Numbered from the stretch's first letter, positions 46,543 through 57,586 are shown. The stretch is 64,000 bases of DNA from Haliotis asinina (GCF_037392515.1 NC_090280.1:19840618-19904617), one strand, 5' to 3'. Made by a program: numbers and translations. The notes: generated by a model not told the origin, from the letters alone.

Positions 46543-46782
46543 GACATTGAAATGAATGAAAAACCGAATGCAATCGACAACCTGCGCTTGTAAACACCCC
46601 AGGGAAAAAGTGCATTTTTCGAAAGTTGAGGTTAAAGCAATGCACGTGCGCTGTGCAAGCTTCACGCGCGTCATATCAACCCATGAAAAGCTCATGCTGT
46701 ATGTCAATACATCAAAATTGAATAATCAATCATCAAAATTACTTCGTTAAACTTTGTTAAGTTTTTATGTGTCTTTGAATTT

Positions 46783-46810
46783 GGTGTTGCTTAATTAATT
46801 TCCATATGTA
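46783..46810 (-). repeat. Terminal inverted repeat of the Tc1 element, right
   Basis: On the + strand GGTGTTGCTTAATTAATTTC then CATATGTA, the reverse complement of the left end apart from a few changes. Confidence 0.85.
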
Positions 46811-46885
46811 TATGTGGAGAATCGAACCCGGGCCTCTGGCGTGACGAACCAATGCTTTAACCATTGAGCTACCACACCGCCCCCA
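46811..46885 (-). repeat. tRNA-derived SINE, family B, right part, split by the Tc1 element
   Basis: GTGGAGAATCGAACCCGGGC, CTCTGGCGTGACGAACCAAT, GCTTTAACCATTGAGCTACC and ACACCGCCCC. Read in reverse this is the tRNA-like head, with A box and B box. Confidence 0.88.
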
Positions 46886-47177
46886 TTACATCTAGATGCA
46901 TGTACCATGCCGCAGTGTGATATGGATACGACACATAGAGAATGTGTACATTGTCGCGCCAGCCAGTTCTTGTTCAATCCATCGAGTGCCAGGCAGCGTA
47001 GGCGATGATTTACAGAACAATAAAGCGGTGTCCGTGATCTTTAAATAGTTTTAATTATCAAGAAAAACCTTAGAAACATTCGGGATACCAATCATGGGTT
47101 ACTGACATGGGCACAACCGGTACCGGAATCAAGACCGGGTCTAGATTGCTAGGGCGAATTGCAACACCTTAGACGTT

Positions 47178-47335
47178 GAATGAGTCCAGTTTACGCCGCT
47201 TTTGGCAATAAATCAGACAAATAAAGGCATTGGACACCAGAAACGGACTTCACACATGGCGTCCATGTATGGAATCGAACCCAGTGTGACGAGCGAACGC
47301 TTTAACCGCCCCTTGGACCACTGAGCCACCCGTGA
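47178..47335 (-). repeat. tRNA-derived SINE, family B
   Basis: TTTACGCCGCTTTTGGCAAT, GGACACCAGAAACGGACTTC, GTATGGAATCGAACCCAGTG and TGACGAGCGAACGCTTTAAC, then a CCACTGAGCCACCCG end. Confidence 0.87.
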
Positions 47336-47587
47336 GACAAAATTAGACGTTACAATATCAGCGTTACGTGCAGACGGTCCAGATCTGCTTCCATAACTAA
47401 CTTATCCTGTACACTTCAATGCACGGAAACTTCCTAAACCGTACTCATTGGAAGGTGTCTCGACCGGGAGAGTTCCGATTGCACGGAGTATCTCGTTCAT
47501 GGCCACAGCATCATTAATGCATACTGTCGTACAGGAATGTGATTACAAACGCCCCTGCTCATGCTCTCCGCAGCTTGTAAATGCATA

Positions 47588-48003
47588 TAGGATATCAGAT
47601 TACATATAGGATCTCAGATTACATATAGGATCTCAGATTACATATAGGATCTCAGATTACATATAGAATATCAGATTACATATGTTATCTCAGATTACAT
47701 ATAGGATCTCAGATTACATATAGAATATCAGATTACATATGTTATCTCAGATTACATATAGGATCTCAGATTACATATAGAATATCAGATTACATATGTT
47801 ATCTCAGATTACATATAGGATCTCAGATTACATATAGAATATCAGATTACATATGTTATCTCAGATTACATATAGGATCTCAGATTACATATAGAATATC
47901 AGATTACATATGTTATCTCAGATTACATATAGGATCTCAGATTACATATAGAATATCAGATTACATATGTTATCTCGGATTACATATAGGATCTCAGATT
48001 ACA
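47588..48003. repeat. Minisatellite with 19-bp units in a 57-bp higher-order pattern
   Basis: Basic unit CATATAGGATCTCAGATTA, about 22 copies. From about 47640 on, three variants follow one another in a fixed order: GGATCTCAGATTACATATA, GAATATCAGATTACATATG, TTATCTCAGATTACATATA. The 57-bp triplet is repeated about six times almost unchanged. The first units are all of the GGAT kind, so the triplet arose later and then spread. Confidence 0.95.
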
Positions 48004-48229
48004 AATGATGAATACATATATACGTTTAGCAAATGAATCAATACTGATATCCTTGGAATGTGTAGTCTGTCAAGTGTACAATTCATTGTTTATTCAAGAG
48101 ATATTCATCGTCTGTGCACTTGCAATCCCCAAATTCATATCAGGCAAGACAGTTTGTATTTTGTGATCAGCTTTTCGATGAGGTGTTTGAGGTGGTCGGA
48201 GATAGAGGTGGAGGGTCTGTGAGGGAAAG

Positions 48230-49440
48230 TTGTTTAGTGAACTGACGTTAGTTCGTGTATTTTGGATTTGCAGTTTGCAGAGTTTGTTTTAGGGTTTATT
48301 TCCCCAATACCGAGGGGGACGGATAGCAGCCTAATGTTCATAGCCATTGTATTCCAGGACCTCCAGTGTGTATCGGTACCAATCGTGTCAAGTCGTTTCT
48401 TTCTAGCAATTACTCTAACCAGCTTTAAAACGATATTTAGAGTCTGTAGTAACTGATTGGCATCATTATGTCTAAATTCATTAGCACCTTGTGGAACGTA
48501 CAGTCTACAGACTGTTGTGCACAAGAATCTCTTCAGAGCAAGAAGGGTCTATGAACGTGTGACAAAATACAGGATTGTTATTTCAAAGATGGAGCTATCG
48601 GCGTTATATCCGACGATGATCTGGGTTCTGTTCTCTACATGGACATAATGAAGACCATTTCTAGCGTCTTCTGTCATGATGCCACTGAAATATCACTGAA
48701 AGCGACGTAATATCTTATTCTTCCCAAACTGTGACGACTGTATTTTCGTAGACAAAACCACTGAAGGCTATCGATTCATATGTTTGTGGTACTCTATAAT
48801 CCATCCACTTGAATATTTTACATTATTTAATCCTAAATAAATACAACTTATTATTCTGTTTTCCTCTTTAAACAGGTTTTTCTCTTTCAGTTTGAACGTT
48901 AGGGAAGCTGATGGGAAGTTCTCTTCACCACACTGAGAAAAAGTCGATGGGGAGGTCAGGCTGTGTGATTGCTGAGACTGTGCGAGATCTTTGCCCCGGG
49001 GTTCAAACACACTTCCAAATTACATTATTTATCTATCACTTGTTATTGGGTTTGACGTCTCGTTCAAGATTAATGCAGTGTGAATGTGACTGGTGGTATT
49101 AATTCAGACGTATCACACTTCGAGTGCCAGCCGACTGAGACACCTTTGAATATGGGAGTCCCGCTCAGACACAGTGTCCTCATTCCGGGCAGACCAGCTT
49201 CGTTCATTCCAGCGAAGTCGAGGAAAGGGAGGGTGACAACATTTACCTTCTTTCAACTTCCACATGATCGAACCACCAATCTTTCGCTCACCGACCGAAC
49301 GTGCCATCCCCCACCCACCCCTCCAAAAAGGCTAATACCAACAACAGAAGCTTCTGACGAACAAACTCACTTGCCTAAAATGAGACCACACGTGTCACAT
49401 GTGCTTTGTTGTGGGGCCGGACTGAAGTCCTAGAAACTCG
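48230..49440 (-). other. Possible decayed retroelement ORF (weak)
   Basis: On the minus strand 48234-48524 is open (G-A-N-E-F-R-H-N-D-A-N-Q-L-L-Q-T-L, later W-N-T-M-A-M-N). This recalls, faintly, the SGNH-hydrolase-like part found in some invertebrate retroelements (G-x-N-D and a later N). Further minus-strand ORFs at 48768-49010 and 49113-49307 may belong to it. No reverse transcriptase is seen nearby, so this is only a suggestion. Confidence 0.25.
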
Positions 49441-49572
49441 GGAGTCAACCTGCCAAACACGATCACCCATCCTAGGATTCTACGCTCTCACCTGATAGCG
49501 TGACCTGTACGCTCTACACATGACCACACACAACATATACATACACATCACGTCTACCCCATCAAACCCATA

Positions 49573-49780
49573 CATTTGCGTATGATCGTAGCGGATGGTA
49601 CAGGAAGCAACGGCGGGTGGCTATAGGGACATTAGTAGATGGTGTTAGGGAAGATTGTAAAGGGTTCAAGTGCGAACTGGCGTCGTTGACGCTGCATTTT
49701 GTGAATACGGTGAGCCATGCAAAATAAGATTGTGAAGATATTGTAAGGAAGATATCATCACACTATCATCCTCCACTGTG
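49573..49780 (+). repeat. Dispersed repeat, copy 1 of a pair (other at 52240-52420)
   Basis: Shares GACGCTGCAT, TTGTGAATACGGTGA, CCATG and AAGATATTGTAA words in the same order with 52240-52420, with moderate divergence over about 180 bp. The family is unknown. Confidence 0.75.
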
Positions 49781-50787
49781 TTTACACGACAGAATAGTAC
49801 ACGAGTTCTCTGCACCGACAGCTACTGACACGCCAGATCATCTGCCATGTAGTACTGCTAAGCCGTACTGGAGGATTCTGCAACAATGGCACCTAAATCA
49901 GACCTCCAGTTCAATACAATGACAGCTATTGACATGGTTGCTAGTGAGATTAAGGATGCTCTGTTTCATCAAGGACGTTTCCGGGGTTCCCGCTATCTCA
50001 ATGAGCGTGAACAAACAGGTCAGCGCCGGGGTCAGTATGTCGCGGACCGACGTCATCAAATCAATACATTGCGATGTAGGTTGCAGCAGTACCAATAGCG
50101 GGCGCGATAGTTACAACCAGCGACCGCCATCAGGTGGCGCTGCCAAGTGTTATGCGCTGGCCGCTATTGTGTCAGTTCGACTGGCATCGAGGGACGCGAC
50201 ACATTTGAAATGTGCATCTCGTTTACTGGAACATCTGCTGACATTGTCGCTGTTCGCTCTTTTTATCCACAGGTGGTAATACAATGGGCGTTTAAAAACT
50301 ACATGGCGTTTGTAATGGACGTGTATATTTGCTGATAGCTATGCTTCATCGGGGCTTGTGACGAGAAATGAACGAACTTGAAAGGGATTTGGTGTAGATC
50401 TGAATTGAAAGAATATTAGAGTGTTTTGTTTTGATGTAAAAGCATCTCGTTATTCCGGACGCTGCTAAACCGGAAACTTAGCTTTCTGAACAATTGCCGT
50501 TAGGGCTTCAATACCAAAGGAACAACCCGTGAGGACGAAAGGAAAGAAAACGTCCTGGACAGCCTGTAATAAGTGAGATCTGGATTTGTGACTTGGCCCA
50601 CGGCCTTTTTCTCAAAACTTCTATCATCGGATTGTCTGGAATGTCGCTGAGTGCGGCGTAAAACAACAAATATAGTGTATGAAGTAAACACTGGATTTTT
50701 CACTGGGTTGGTCGTCCTTTGGGGTTATGCTATGCATTCAAGTTTCATGTCAATATGACCAGATGCGCTATTACTAAACGTCGGGAC
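49781..50787. other. Unassigned intron stretch with overlapping short ORFs
   Basis: ORFs at 49886-50098 and 49929-50279 (forward) are open in overlapping frames but show no domain. At 50620-50668 a small reverse piece of family A remains (GTCGCTGAGTGCGGCGTAAA). Confidence 0.35.
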
Positions 50788-50892
50788 GGTGAGGTTGCCT
50801 CGTAGTTAAAGTGTCCGCTCGTCACGCTAAAGACCCGGGTTCGTTTCCCTATATGGGACGAATGTATGAAGTCTATTTCTGTTTTCCAACGC
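50788..50892 (+). repeat. tRNA-derived SINE, family B, forward
   Basis: GGTGAGGTTGCCTCGTAGTT, AAAGTGTCCGCTCGTCACGC, AAGACCCGGGTTCGTTTCCC and GAAGTCTATTTCTG. The GGGTTCGTTTCCC stretch is a clear pol III B box. Confidence 0.83.
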
Positions 50893-51664
50893 GCCGGTGT
50901 AAACGCATACTGACCACTTGCATAAAAAATAACTACAGCTATTCCTCTGTGGAAGTTTGGAGAGATTCGAAGAACTCACTCCAAACATATCCCGCTCGCC
51001 ATCATTATTCCAGCTTCCTGCCTCCCACACCCCAAGCATTTCAAATGGTTAGCCCATCACAACAATCCATCCCCAGGCACCCACGAGTTAGTCAACTCAT
51101 CTCGGATATTTCTAAAGGGGAATAATCGTTATTCTGACGTGATGCCTCTTGGATATGCACGTGATTAATATGCATCGATTTAAGATAAATTTCATACACT
51201 GGCGCTGGCTACTATTAATCGATCAGAATGGATTAAACGATAAAAGACACCTCCGCTGCGGATGTAGGCAGTATGAATATATACATATATTCAATGTGCA
51301 ACATCCGAGCAAATACCTCAAGCTATCGTGGTTATGCTTTATAGGAGCACCGGTTGGGATTCTTTGGCATGAATCGAGGCCTAAATATTGACCATATGAT
51401 TTTATGGTTATGTTATCATAAACCGTTATGAACGTCTCTGTCAGGTCAGCGCCGGAATATTGAATCCTTACCGTTGCGACCTATCCGTTGCTATAAGAAA
51501 GTGTCATGTCGATAACCTCAAGCCCTGTTGAAACAAGGGGGATCCGAATTGGAATGTGTCCCCCGTGTCGCTAAATCGGAGTGGCCAGGATAGGCGACTT
51601 GCTGTTTTGTACTTTCAAAGCCTGGGACATTCTGATGTAGTGTGGTGACGTGTTGGTCTCGGCG

Positions 51665-51790
51665 TCCGCCATGAGTGGGTGAGTGGGTGGGTGGGGGGTT
51701 GAGTGAGTGAATGGTTGAGTGAGTGAGTGGCTGAGTGAGTGAGTGAGTGGTTGAGTGAGTGAGTGGGTGGGCGAGCGAGCGAGCGTGCGA
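51665..51790. repeat. GTGAGTGAGTGG-type microsatellite
   Basis: Run of GAGTGAGTGAGTGGGTGG words, ending in GCGAGCGAGCGAGCG. It may have grown from the GAGT/CTCA tail of a SINE. Confidence 0.9.
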
Positions 51791-51799
51791 TTGACACAT

Positions 51800-52239
51800 T
51801 TACCATCACTCTAGCAAATATGAGCGGCAAGAAATAATTTAAGCTCCACATTGTATTCATGTCTGTAATATTCAGCATAGTAATGACAGGGTTCACTGTC
51901 AATCATTTCTGGGTCAAAATAAACGCCGAACCACCAGCATGTCACGGACACGTCAAAGCAAATTCCAGTAGGAAAAAAATGCCTCTCTAAGACCTCAGAC
52001 CCGATGTACAACAAGACGAGTTACGGTCTATCGATTACTGCAGATTGCGACATCTTGTCCACTAAACCCCAACGAGGTCTCAGATTTACAAGATGTTGTG
52101 AGTGAAGTGTGCAATAAAAGGCTTCATGCTTTTGATTAGGCAGATGCAGCAATTGTGCATATTGATCAGCAGGTCTTGAATAACATCCTCGCTTCGCAAA
52201 TGATGTCATTAAAGACTAAAGCTTGACGCGGATGCTCTG
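51800..52239. other. Unassigned intron stretch
   Basis: Single-copy sequence. No ORF with a domain, no repeat recognised. Confidence 0.4.
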
Positions 52240-52420
52240 GACCCGCGGATGATAAAGGAAGTAACGGCGATGGGGGCGTTATTAGATGATGGCAGGGAGG
52301 ACAGTGAAGGGATCAAGGAGGAAGTGTAGTCGATGACGCTGCATATTGTGAATACGGTGAACCATGTAAAAAGGATATTGTAAAGAAGATATTGTCACTG
52401 CTTCCCAGACCACGGTGCCA
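52240..52420 (+). repeat. Dispersed repeat, copy 2 of a pair (other at 49573-49780)
   Basis: See the partner. This copy reads GATGACGCTGCATATTGTGA then ATACGGTGAACCATG, followed by AGAAGATATTGTCAC. Confidence 0.75.
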
Positions 52421-52513
52421 TTATACAGACACAGGCGTAATACAAACGAAATATTGGTGTATAGGGAGTAAGCAGTAATATTTCTTTTTGTCACACAAAG
52501 TCACTCAAATCTG

Positions 52514-52668
52514 TGAGTGAGTGTGGTCTTAAGCCGCCCTTATGGCCATTCCAGAAATATAACGAGAGGGGCACCGTACACAGGCTTCGCACATTGTAAA
52601 TGTGTGGGAAACAGAATTTCGGACTGACGACATAAAGCTTTATGGCTTGTCCAGTATCGCTTGCCCAC
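52514..52668 (-). repeat. tRNA-derived SINE, family B, decayed
   Basis: GTGAGTGAGTGTGGTCTTAA, GCCGCCCTTATGGCCATTCC, GGGCACCGTACACAGGCTTC and GCACATTGTAAATGTG. The tRNA-like end is barely readable. Confidence 0.65.
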
Positions 52669-53149
52669 TGTCACAAAACACAAACAATGTATGAAGTGAT
52701 TACGTTCGATTTCATAAACAAGACCTGACATTAAACTTTTGCAAAAACGATAGTTAATAGTTACATCGATGATAAAAATAACTTCTCAGCTGACACCATC
52801 GAAGTCTAACAACTGGTCATGGCATATACAACTAAAGGCAAAACAGTAGGTCATATCTTCACATTCCAGATAGTCCAGCGGAGAGTCAACCGTCCCAACT
52901 ATCAACAGAAATGTGGAGTGCAGGGAAGACTAACAACTAGTCTCTAAGATGAACATATTTGGCAGAAGAAACATTGACAAAAAATATAATGAACAGGAAC
53001 CCAGAGCCCAAACCGTGGAAATCTAGATTTGCCACGTATTCTAGACTCCCATGAACGTTCTTGGATATATCTGACAGACGTGGAAAAATACAGTTTTTCG
53101 AAGTCAGCGAAATACACATATCACACTTAAGCGATCCATCGGTCGTTGT

Positions 53150-53372
53150 AACCAAGGTTTGTTATATGCTAGTTAAAATACAGTTTATTCTGTGTGCAGT
53201 AAACTCAGTATCCACATGAAACTACGACTATGCCGAACTTTAGTGACTCATAGTTTCAGGTTGTTTCAACCGAGGTATGATTTATGCTAGGTAAGGTAAC
53301 AGTTTATATGTTGTGAACGAAACGTCACGTACACATCAGACTACGGTAATACCCATCATTTCAGGGAGAGCA
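53150..53372. repeat. Old tandem duplication, two diverged copies of about 112 bp
   Basis: The copies at 53150-53262 and 53267-53370 share in order ACCAAGGTTTG/ACCGAGGTATG, TTATATGCTAG/TTTATGCTAGG, ACAGTTTAT, CACATGAAACTACG/CACATCAGACTACG and a TTTCAGG end. Confidence 0.7.
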
Positions 53373-53594
53373 CAAAGACGGTTACGCATGTCACTTCGTG
53401 TAAAACCTTCAGTTTAGTATAACATGGAAACATAGACACGTTAACAAAACTGGAGGTGACTAATTCTTATATTAGTACTATTAATTCCGAGTCCAAGGAA
53501 GGGTATACGCCATGGCAAAATTCGACAGGAACATCGACAGGGATAATACCGGGATAAAACTGGTCTCCAGCAACGGTGTGACGCATGCGCCGAC

Positions 53595-53740
53595 TAATGG
53601 GATCGGGTGGTCATGCCAGCTTGACACATATCATCGTAGTAAACGCATCACAACTGCATATGTCAATGCTCTTGATGTTGATCACTGGATTGTCTGGTCC
53701 AAACTCGATCTGTTACGCCATATAGTGATGGATGCGGAAT
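53595..53740 (-). repeat. SINE family A fragment, reverse
   Basis: GACTAATGGGATCGGGTGGT, TTGACACATATCATCG, GTTGATCACTGGATTGTCTG, GTCCAAACTCGATC and CGCCATATAG. Confidence 0.82.
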
Positions 53741-54188
53741 TAAAAAGCTACCAGTTCCCTGCATAAAAGGCATCAAGGCCATCAAGGCTAACTTAGAGCT
53801 ATTACCAACGCCAATACGACACAGTGACAGTATCGCTCAGAGGAACTAGGTCACGTTCTTTAGATCGAATTTGAATCAGGACTGCATGAGGGGTAAGTGA
53901 CGCCCCGACCACGATTTGCTGATGCTTCTTTCAAAATTGATTTGAAATCCCCGGTCACGTTTTGTGGGATATTTTTTTCACTACGGTGGGATCTAAAAAT
54001 TAATAACTGGACGTGAAAATGGTCGCTGTTATTTTGAGTGATGGAAATACATTCCGACGGCAAACTCTGTTGTCACAAATGATCGCCTGAAAATGTAACA
54101 TTCTCTGTATTTTATTAGTTAACTGCATCGACTTTTGTTTTGTAAACACAAAATGTGACGTGGTGTACGTGATAAAGAGCAGTATCCT

Positions 54189-54283
54189 TAAGTGTTGAAA
54201 TTGTTTAAGTGTTGAAATAGTCTAAGTGTTGAAATAGTCTAAGTATTGAAATAGTCTAAGTGTTGAAATAGTTTAAGTATTTA
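54189..54283. repeat. Short tandem array, 17-bp unit, 5-6 copies
   Basis: TAAGTGTTGAAATAGTC repeated with small changes (GTATTG, GTTTAAG). Confidence 0.9.
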
Positions 54284-54386
54284 CTGCAGTCTTACTGACT
54301 GAAGTACGCGGTTAAATAGGATTTCACACCGTATGATGTGCATATGACCATGGTCAGCTTTTAGTGCCAATTGTATATTACATCGA

Positions 54387-54387
54387 T

Positions 54388-54418
<31 letters not shown>

Positions 54419-54420
54419 AG
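54387..54420. repeat. ATC trinucleotide run
   Basis: About ten ATC triplets, next to a piece of SINE family A (CTAAGTCAGCGAGTTTAACC, 54459-54520). Confidence 0.9.
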
Positions 54421-54520
54421 TGTGTGTTTAACGTCCCATGTTGTTCATGTTGTCCGCTAAGTCAGCGAGTTTAACCTATTACGCTAAGCATGGGTTACTG
54501 AAGAGCAATTCTAACCTCCA

Positions 54521-55300
54521 CGTTTGTTTACTCAAGACGTCTATGTATACCGTGTACCTGCAGCTCCAGGAATCTGTCATGAGCAAGCTGTTCCTAACGG
54601 AACACTGGTATCAGATCACAGAAGCGATCATTATTATAACCGGACTGTATTGTATGGCCCTGAACGTTATTATAGATTCACAGTGCTCGACCTGACGAGG
54701 TCCCTCTGTACAGCCAATAAATATTTGTCATTGATAATTAATGTTAAAAATATTTTTGAATTGAATATTCATAAAAGCACTTTTTTCTGAACAAATGTGA
54801 AAATGTGTGCCATCTTGACGCACAGATCATTTATAATAAATAGCTGAAAGTACACTGTAGCCATAATTTAATAGCGTCGAAGCAATGCAAGGATGAAAGG
54901 ATTTCAACAATGTCATATTATCGATCTGCCATGAAAAACCTATATTATTTAAAAACTTACTTGAAAATGCTTAACAGTATTCAACGCTCTACTATTGTCT
55001 GACTCAATCCATTGTGGATTGCCACAATCCATACCGACACGTCCTGGAACATTTTGTTTTCATTCAAAAGAAGAAGGGCACTTCGTGCTGAACATTTTAA
55101 TTTGTAATTCTTTTTACCACCGTAGTAATTAATGATGAGACTGGGTGAGTTTCGTTTTACGCCGCACTGTTTTTGCAGAATACTAACTGAATTAGTACAG
55201 TAGTCTCTATTTGGAGAATACTGGCTATATTAGTATAGTGCACTGTATTTGGCATATCGATAGCATGTGACTCGTCAGTGTCTAAAATGGGGTAGCCTTG
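54521..55300. other. Unassigned intron stretch
   Basis: Two overlapping ORFs of 85-88 codons (54438-54790) with no motif. A small inverted word (CAATCCATTGTGGATTGCCA) at about 55006. Nothing else seen. Confidence 0.4.
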
Positions 55301-55307
55301 TGGTACT

Positions 55308-55538
55308 GAGTGAGTGAGTTTAGTTTTACGCCGTACTCAGCAATACTCCAGCTATTTGGCGGCGGTCTGTAAATAATCGAGTCTGGACTGTCTGGTCCAG
55401 AGATCGATAGCATGAGCATCGATCTACGCATTTGGGAACCGATGAAATGTGTTAACTAAGTCAGCGAGCCTGACCACCTGATCCCCTTAGTCGCCTCTTA
55501 CGACAAGCATGGGTTAATGAAGATCTTTTCCGGATCTT
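55308..55538 (+). repeat. SINE family A, full length, best-preserved forward copy
   Basis: Starts GAGTGAGTGAGTTTAGTTTT, then ACGCCGTACTCAGCAATACT, GGCGGCGGTCTGTAAATAAT, CGAGTCTGGAC, GAGCATCGATCTACGCATTT, GGGAACCGATGAAATGTG, AAGTCAGCGAGCCTGACCAC, TTAGTCGCCTCTTACGACAA and GCATGGGTTAATGAAG. Read in reverse, the family would end in the CTCA tail, so the transcribed direction is probably the minus one here. Confidence 0.93.
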
Positions 55539-55746
55539 CTAGGATATAATGATGATAGATTACCGGGAATAATGAACGATCACGTTTACAAACAACGGCC
55601 ATCCCAAACTTGTCCGGTTCAAACCGTTCAGTTTACCAGCTGGATTGTTCTTAACAGAATACGTGTGAACGTAATATAGATACGGAGCAATGTACATTTG
55701 TATGTAAGCAGACATGACCCGTAATAACAACATAAGTGACACATTT

Positions 55747-56160
55747 TCATACATTCGGTGTTCACATTAAGCAAGTTTCCAGGTACACGTATATATTGAT
55801 TTCCACACAAACAGAGCGAGACAACCATTTCCATGACAACAGGGCAACCGGTAGATCCTTTTGTCCCACTCATACCACAGTTTAAATGTGTTTTCATACA
55901 TCCAGGATCCAGATTGACCAAGTTTCGCTGTACACGTATATATTCTCATGGAAACGAGTAAGGAAACACATTAAAATACAAGTTTTCCTTTATTTATATC
56001 CAGAATTTCACTCACAATACAAACCTTGTGAAGAAACATGAAAAGGAATAAAGGAACGCTTGCACTTTCATTTTAATTTTAGAGCGAGGAAACCATGTCC
56101 ATGACGACAGGGAATCTCTCAGATTCCGTTGTCCGATTCGGACGACAGTATCGGTATGTG
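55747..56160. repeat. Diverged direct duplication of about 140 bp with an insertion
   Basis: TTTCATACATTCGG, GCAAGTTTCCAG, GTACACGTATATATTG, AGAGCGAGACAACCATTTCC and ATGACAACAGGG recur in order as TTTCATACATCCAG, CCAAGTTTCGCT, GTACACGTATATATTC, AGAGCGAGGAAACCATGTCC and ATGACGACAGGG. The second copy has about 90 extra bases between the last two blocks. Confidence 0.8.
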
Positions 56161-57400
56161 TTTACGGAATACCATCAAATACTGATAATATCTGATGTTC
56201 CAGAAAACATGAGTGTATCCGCCCATTGGTGGCACCTGCTTAGCAATTCTTAATATGCTAACGTTATAAAGTAAGCACTGAGAATGAATGCATCATTAAT
56301 TATTAATCCACCACGTGTAGGTTTCATGGAAATGTAGGATCATCTGGCGTCACATCGTTTTCAATATGCTCCAGAATCGGCTGTAAACAAGCAGTTGTCA
56401 TATCAAATATTGCTGATTGCATTAAAAAACAAAATACAAAAGCAAGCGATATTGCTTTTGAGGCAAAGATTTGAAACTGCTAACTCAGGGGTATGTTCTA
56501 TATAATCGTACTGACCACAGGCTGTCCCATCAGTCTGGTGTATGTACATTAGCGGTAGACAATGTCAGTCCTTAGAGTGACATCCCTGATAACAGCCCTA
56601 TTGGGTGTCCTAAATACAATCCACAATTTCAGTATGGCCATCAATAAAACAAGCAATTCTGGCTACCAGAGCATGCTCTGTTTCCAAGCCCAACAATTCA
56701 GCCCAGGCACGTTTTGCCATCCATGACAGAGCACGTCCATCTCACCGTGTTGATTGTCGATAGAGACATTCGTTGAAAGCAGGTCGGAAATTTCATTTGC
56801 ATATAGAACACATCGATTTTCTATATTTACGTTTAACCCGCCCCTCAACTGTTGTTTCCCGTGAGCGTAGTCTAAGGTGATTACTGAACCCGTGCAATGA
56901 AGAAATCAACTTTGTGGTAATTAGCACATCTTTACGCTTATTAAATTCACATCATCTCCTTAAGATGACAAACGCAATTTCTGCCATCTTAACCGCAACT
57001 AATACAGAACCTGTCACAGCCTTACTAATAGCCCTAACGCAAAGGTCAAGGTCACAACAATAAACCAATCACGAAGTGGGTCGCAATGTGTGTCCCCTAA
57101 TAATCTTTGTTGTAGTGATGGACATTTGACATAACGTCGGACCAAGAGGGGTCGGTATTACCACAATCATAGATCAATTTCTGTTGTTAAATCACCACGT
57201 CATTTGAGATTTGTTTACGTTGATACCTTCCTACATCTGTTGATCTTTGAATGCTAGCAAGCTGACATTACTTCCCACGCACAACTATTTAAAGACTGTT
57301 GCTATGACATTTTCTGTTGCACAGCGTAAGAGCTTAGAAATACCCTGACATGAATCCAGCTTCAATGATAGAAAATAAAAACAAACGTCAACATTAATAG
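56161..57400. other. Unassigned stretch near the 5' end of intron 1
   Basis: Single-copy sequence without ORFs over 61 codons or recognised repeats. Because it lies just inside intron 1 of the Eph-like gene, it is a fair place to expect enhancers, but nothing in the bases proves it. Confidence 0.4.
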
Positions 57401-57464
57401 CGCTTGCGCATCATGTTCCAAATCAATGACTCTGGTTTCAGTGTCAAGAATGTCCGTCTCTTAC

Positions 57465-57525
57465 CTTCTCTGACGCATGTCACTGCTCCTGCGAACAGAA
57501 TAAACACAAACACATTCCTCTCCAT
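57465..57525 (-). CDS. Eph-receptor-like gene, exon 1: start codon and signal peptide
   Basis: On the minus strand, ATG at 57525-57523 stands in a strong context (A at -3, G at +4). It encodes MERNVFVFILFAGAVTCVRE, with a basic start and a hydrophobic core (VFVFILFAGAV), which is a signal peptide. The coding part is 61 bases and ends in phase 1 at GAGAAG before GTAAGA, a near-perfect donor. Exon 2 (phase 1 entry) and exon 3 then give a continuous frame from secretion signal into the Eph domain. The link across 22 kb is inferred from phase, strand and the missing N-terminus. No transcript was available. The forward ORF 57404-57853 across it is a shadow. Confidence 0.8.
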
Positions 57526-57576
57526 CGTGGCAGCCAGCACAGTTTCAACCACGGTACACCCTGTTCATTACATACA

Positions 57577-57586
57577 GAAATATATC
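57577..57586 (-). promoter_or_regulatory. Possible TATA-like box of the Eph-like gene
   Basis: GATATATTTC on the minus strand, about 50-60 bases before the ATG. The distance would leave a leader of some 25 bases. A TATA-less promoter in the more GC-rich stretch at 57600-57950 is as likely. Confidence 0.25.

Larger units (their letters stand above)
45195..46810 (-). mobile_element. Intact Tc1/mariner-type transposon (1616 bp)
   Basis: Inverted ends face each other: TACACCTGGAAATTAATCAA at 45195 and, in reverse from 46810, TACATATGGAAATTAATTAA. Both continue to GCAACACC, giving about 28 bp with a few mismatches. TA stands on both outer sides (45193-45194, 46811-46812), as this superfamily duplicates TA on insertion. 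The single gene inside is unbroken. The element lies in intron 1 of the Eph-like gene and cuts an older SINE in two. Length is typical for Tc1 elements. Confidence 0.93.
35348..57464 (-). other. Intron 1 of the Eph-like gene (about 22.1 kb)
   Basis: Runs from the GTAAGA donor after exon 1 to the acceptor before exon 2. It is filled with SINEs, tandem arrays, one intact Tc1 element and decayed sequence. A few open stretches on the same strand (37482-37802, 41807-42085) might be unknown exons but have no support from homology. Vertebrate Eph genes also have very long first introns that often hold enhancers; nothing here shows that directly. Confidence 0.8.

Noticed and set aside
46814..46870. 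tRNA gene
   Set aside because: The A- and B-box-like words belong to the family B SINE, lack a full cloverleaf and recur at many places.
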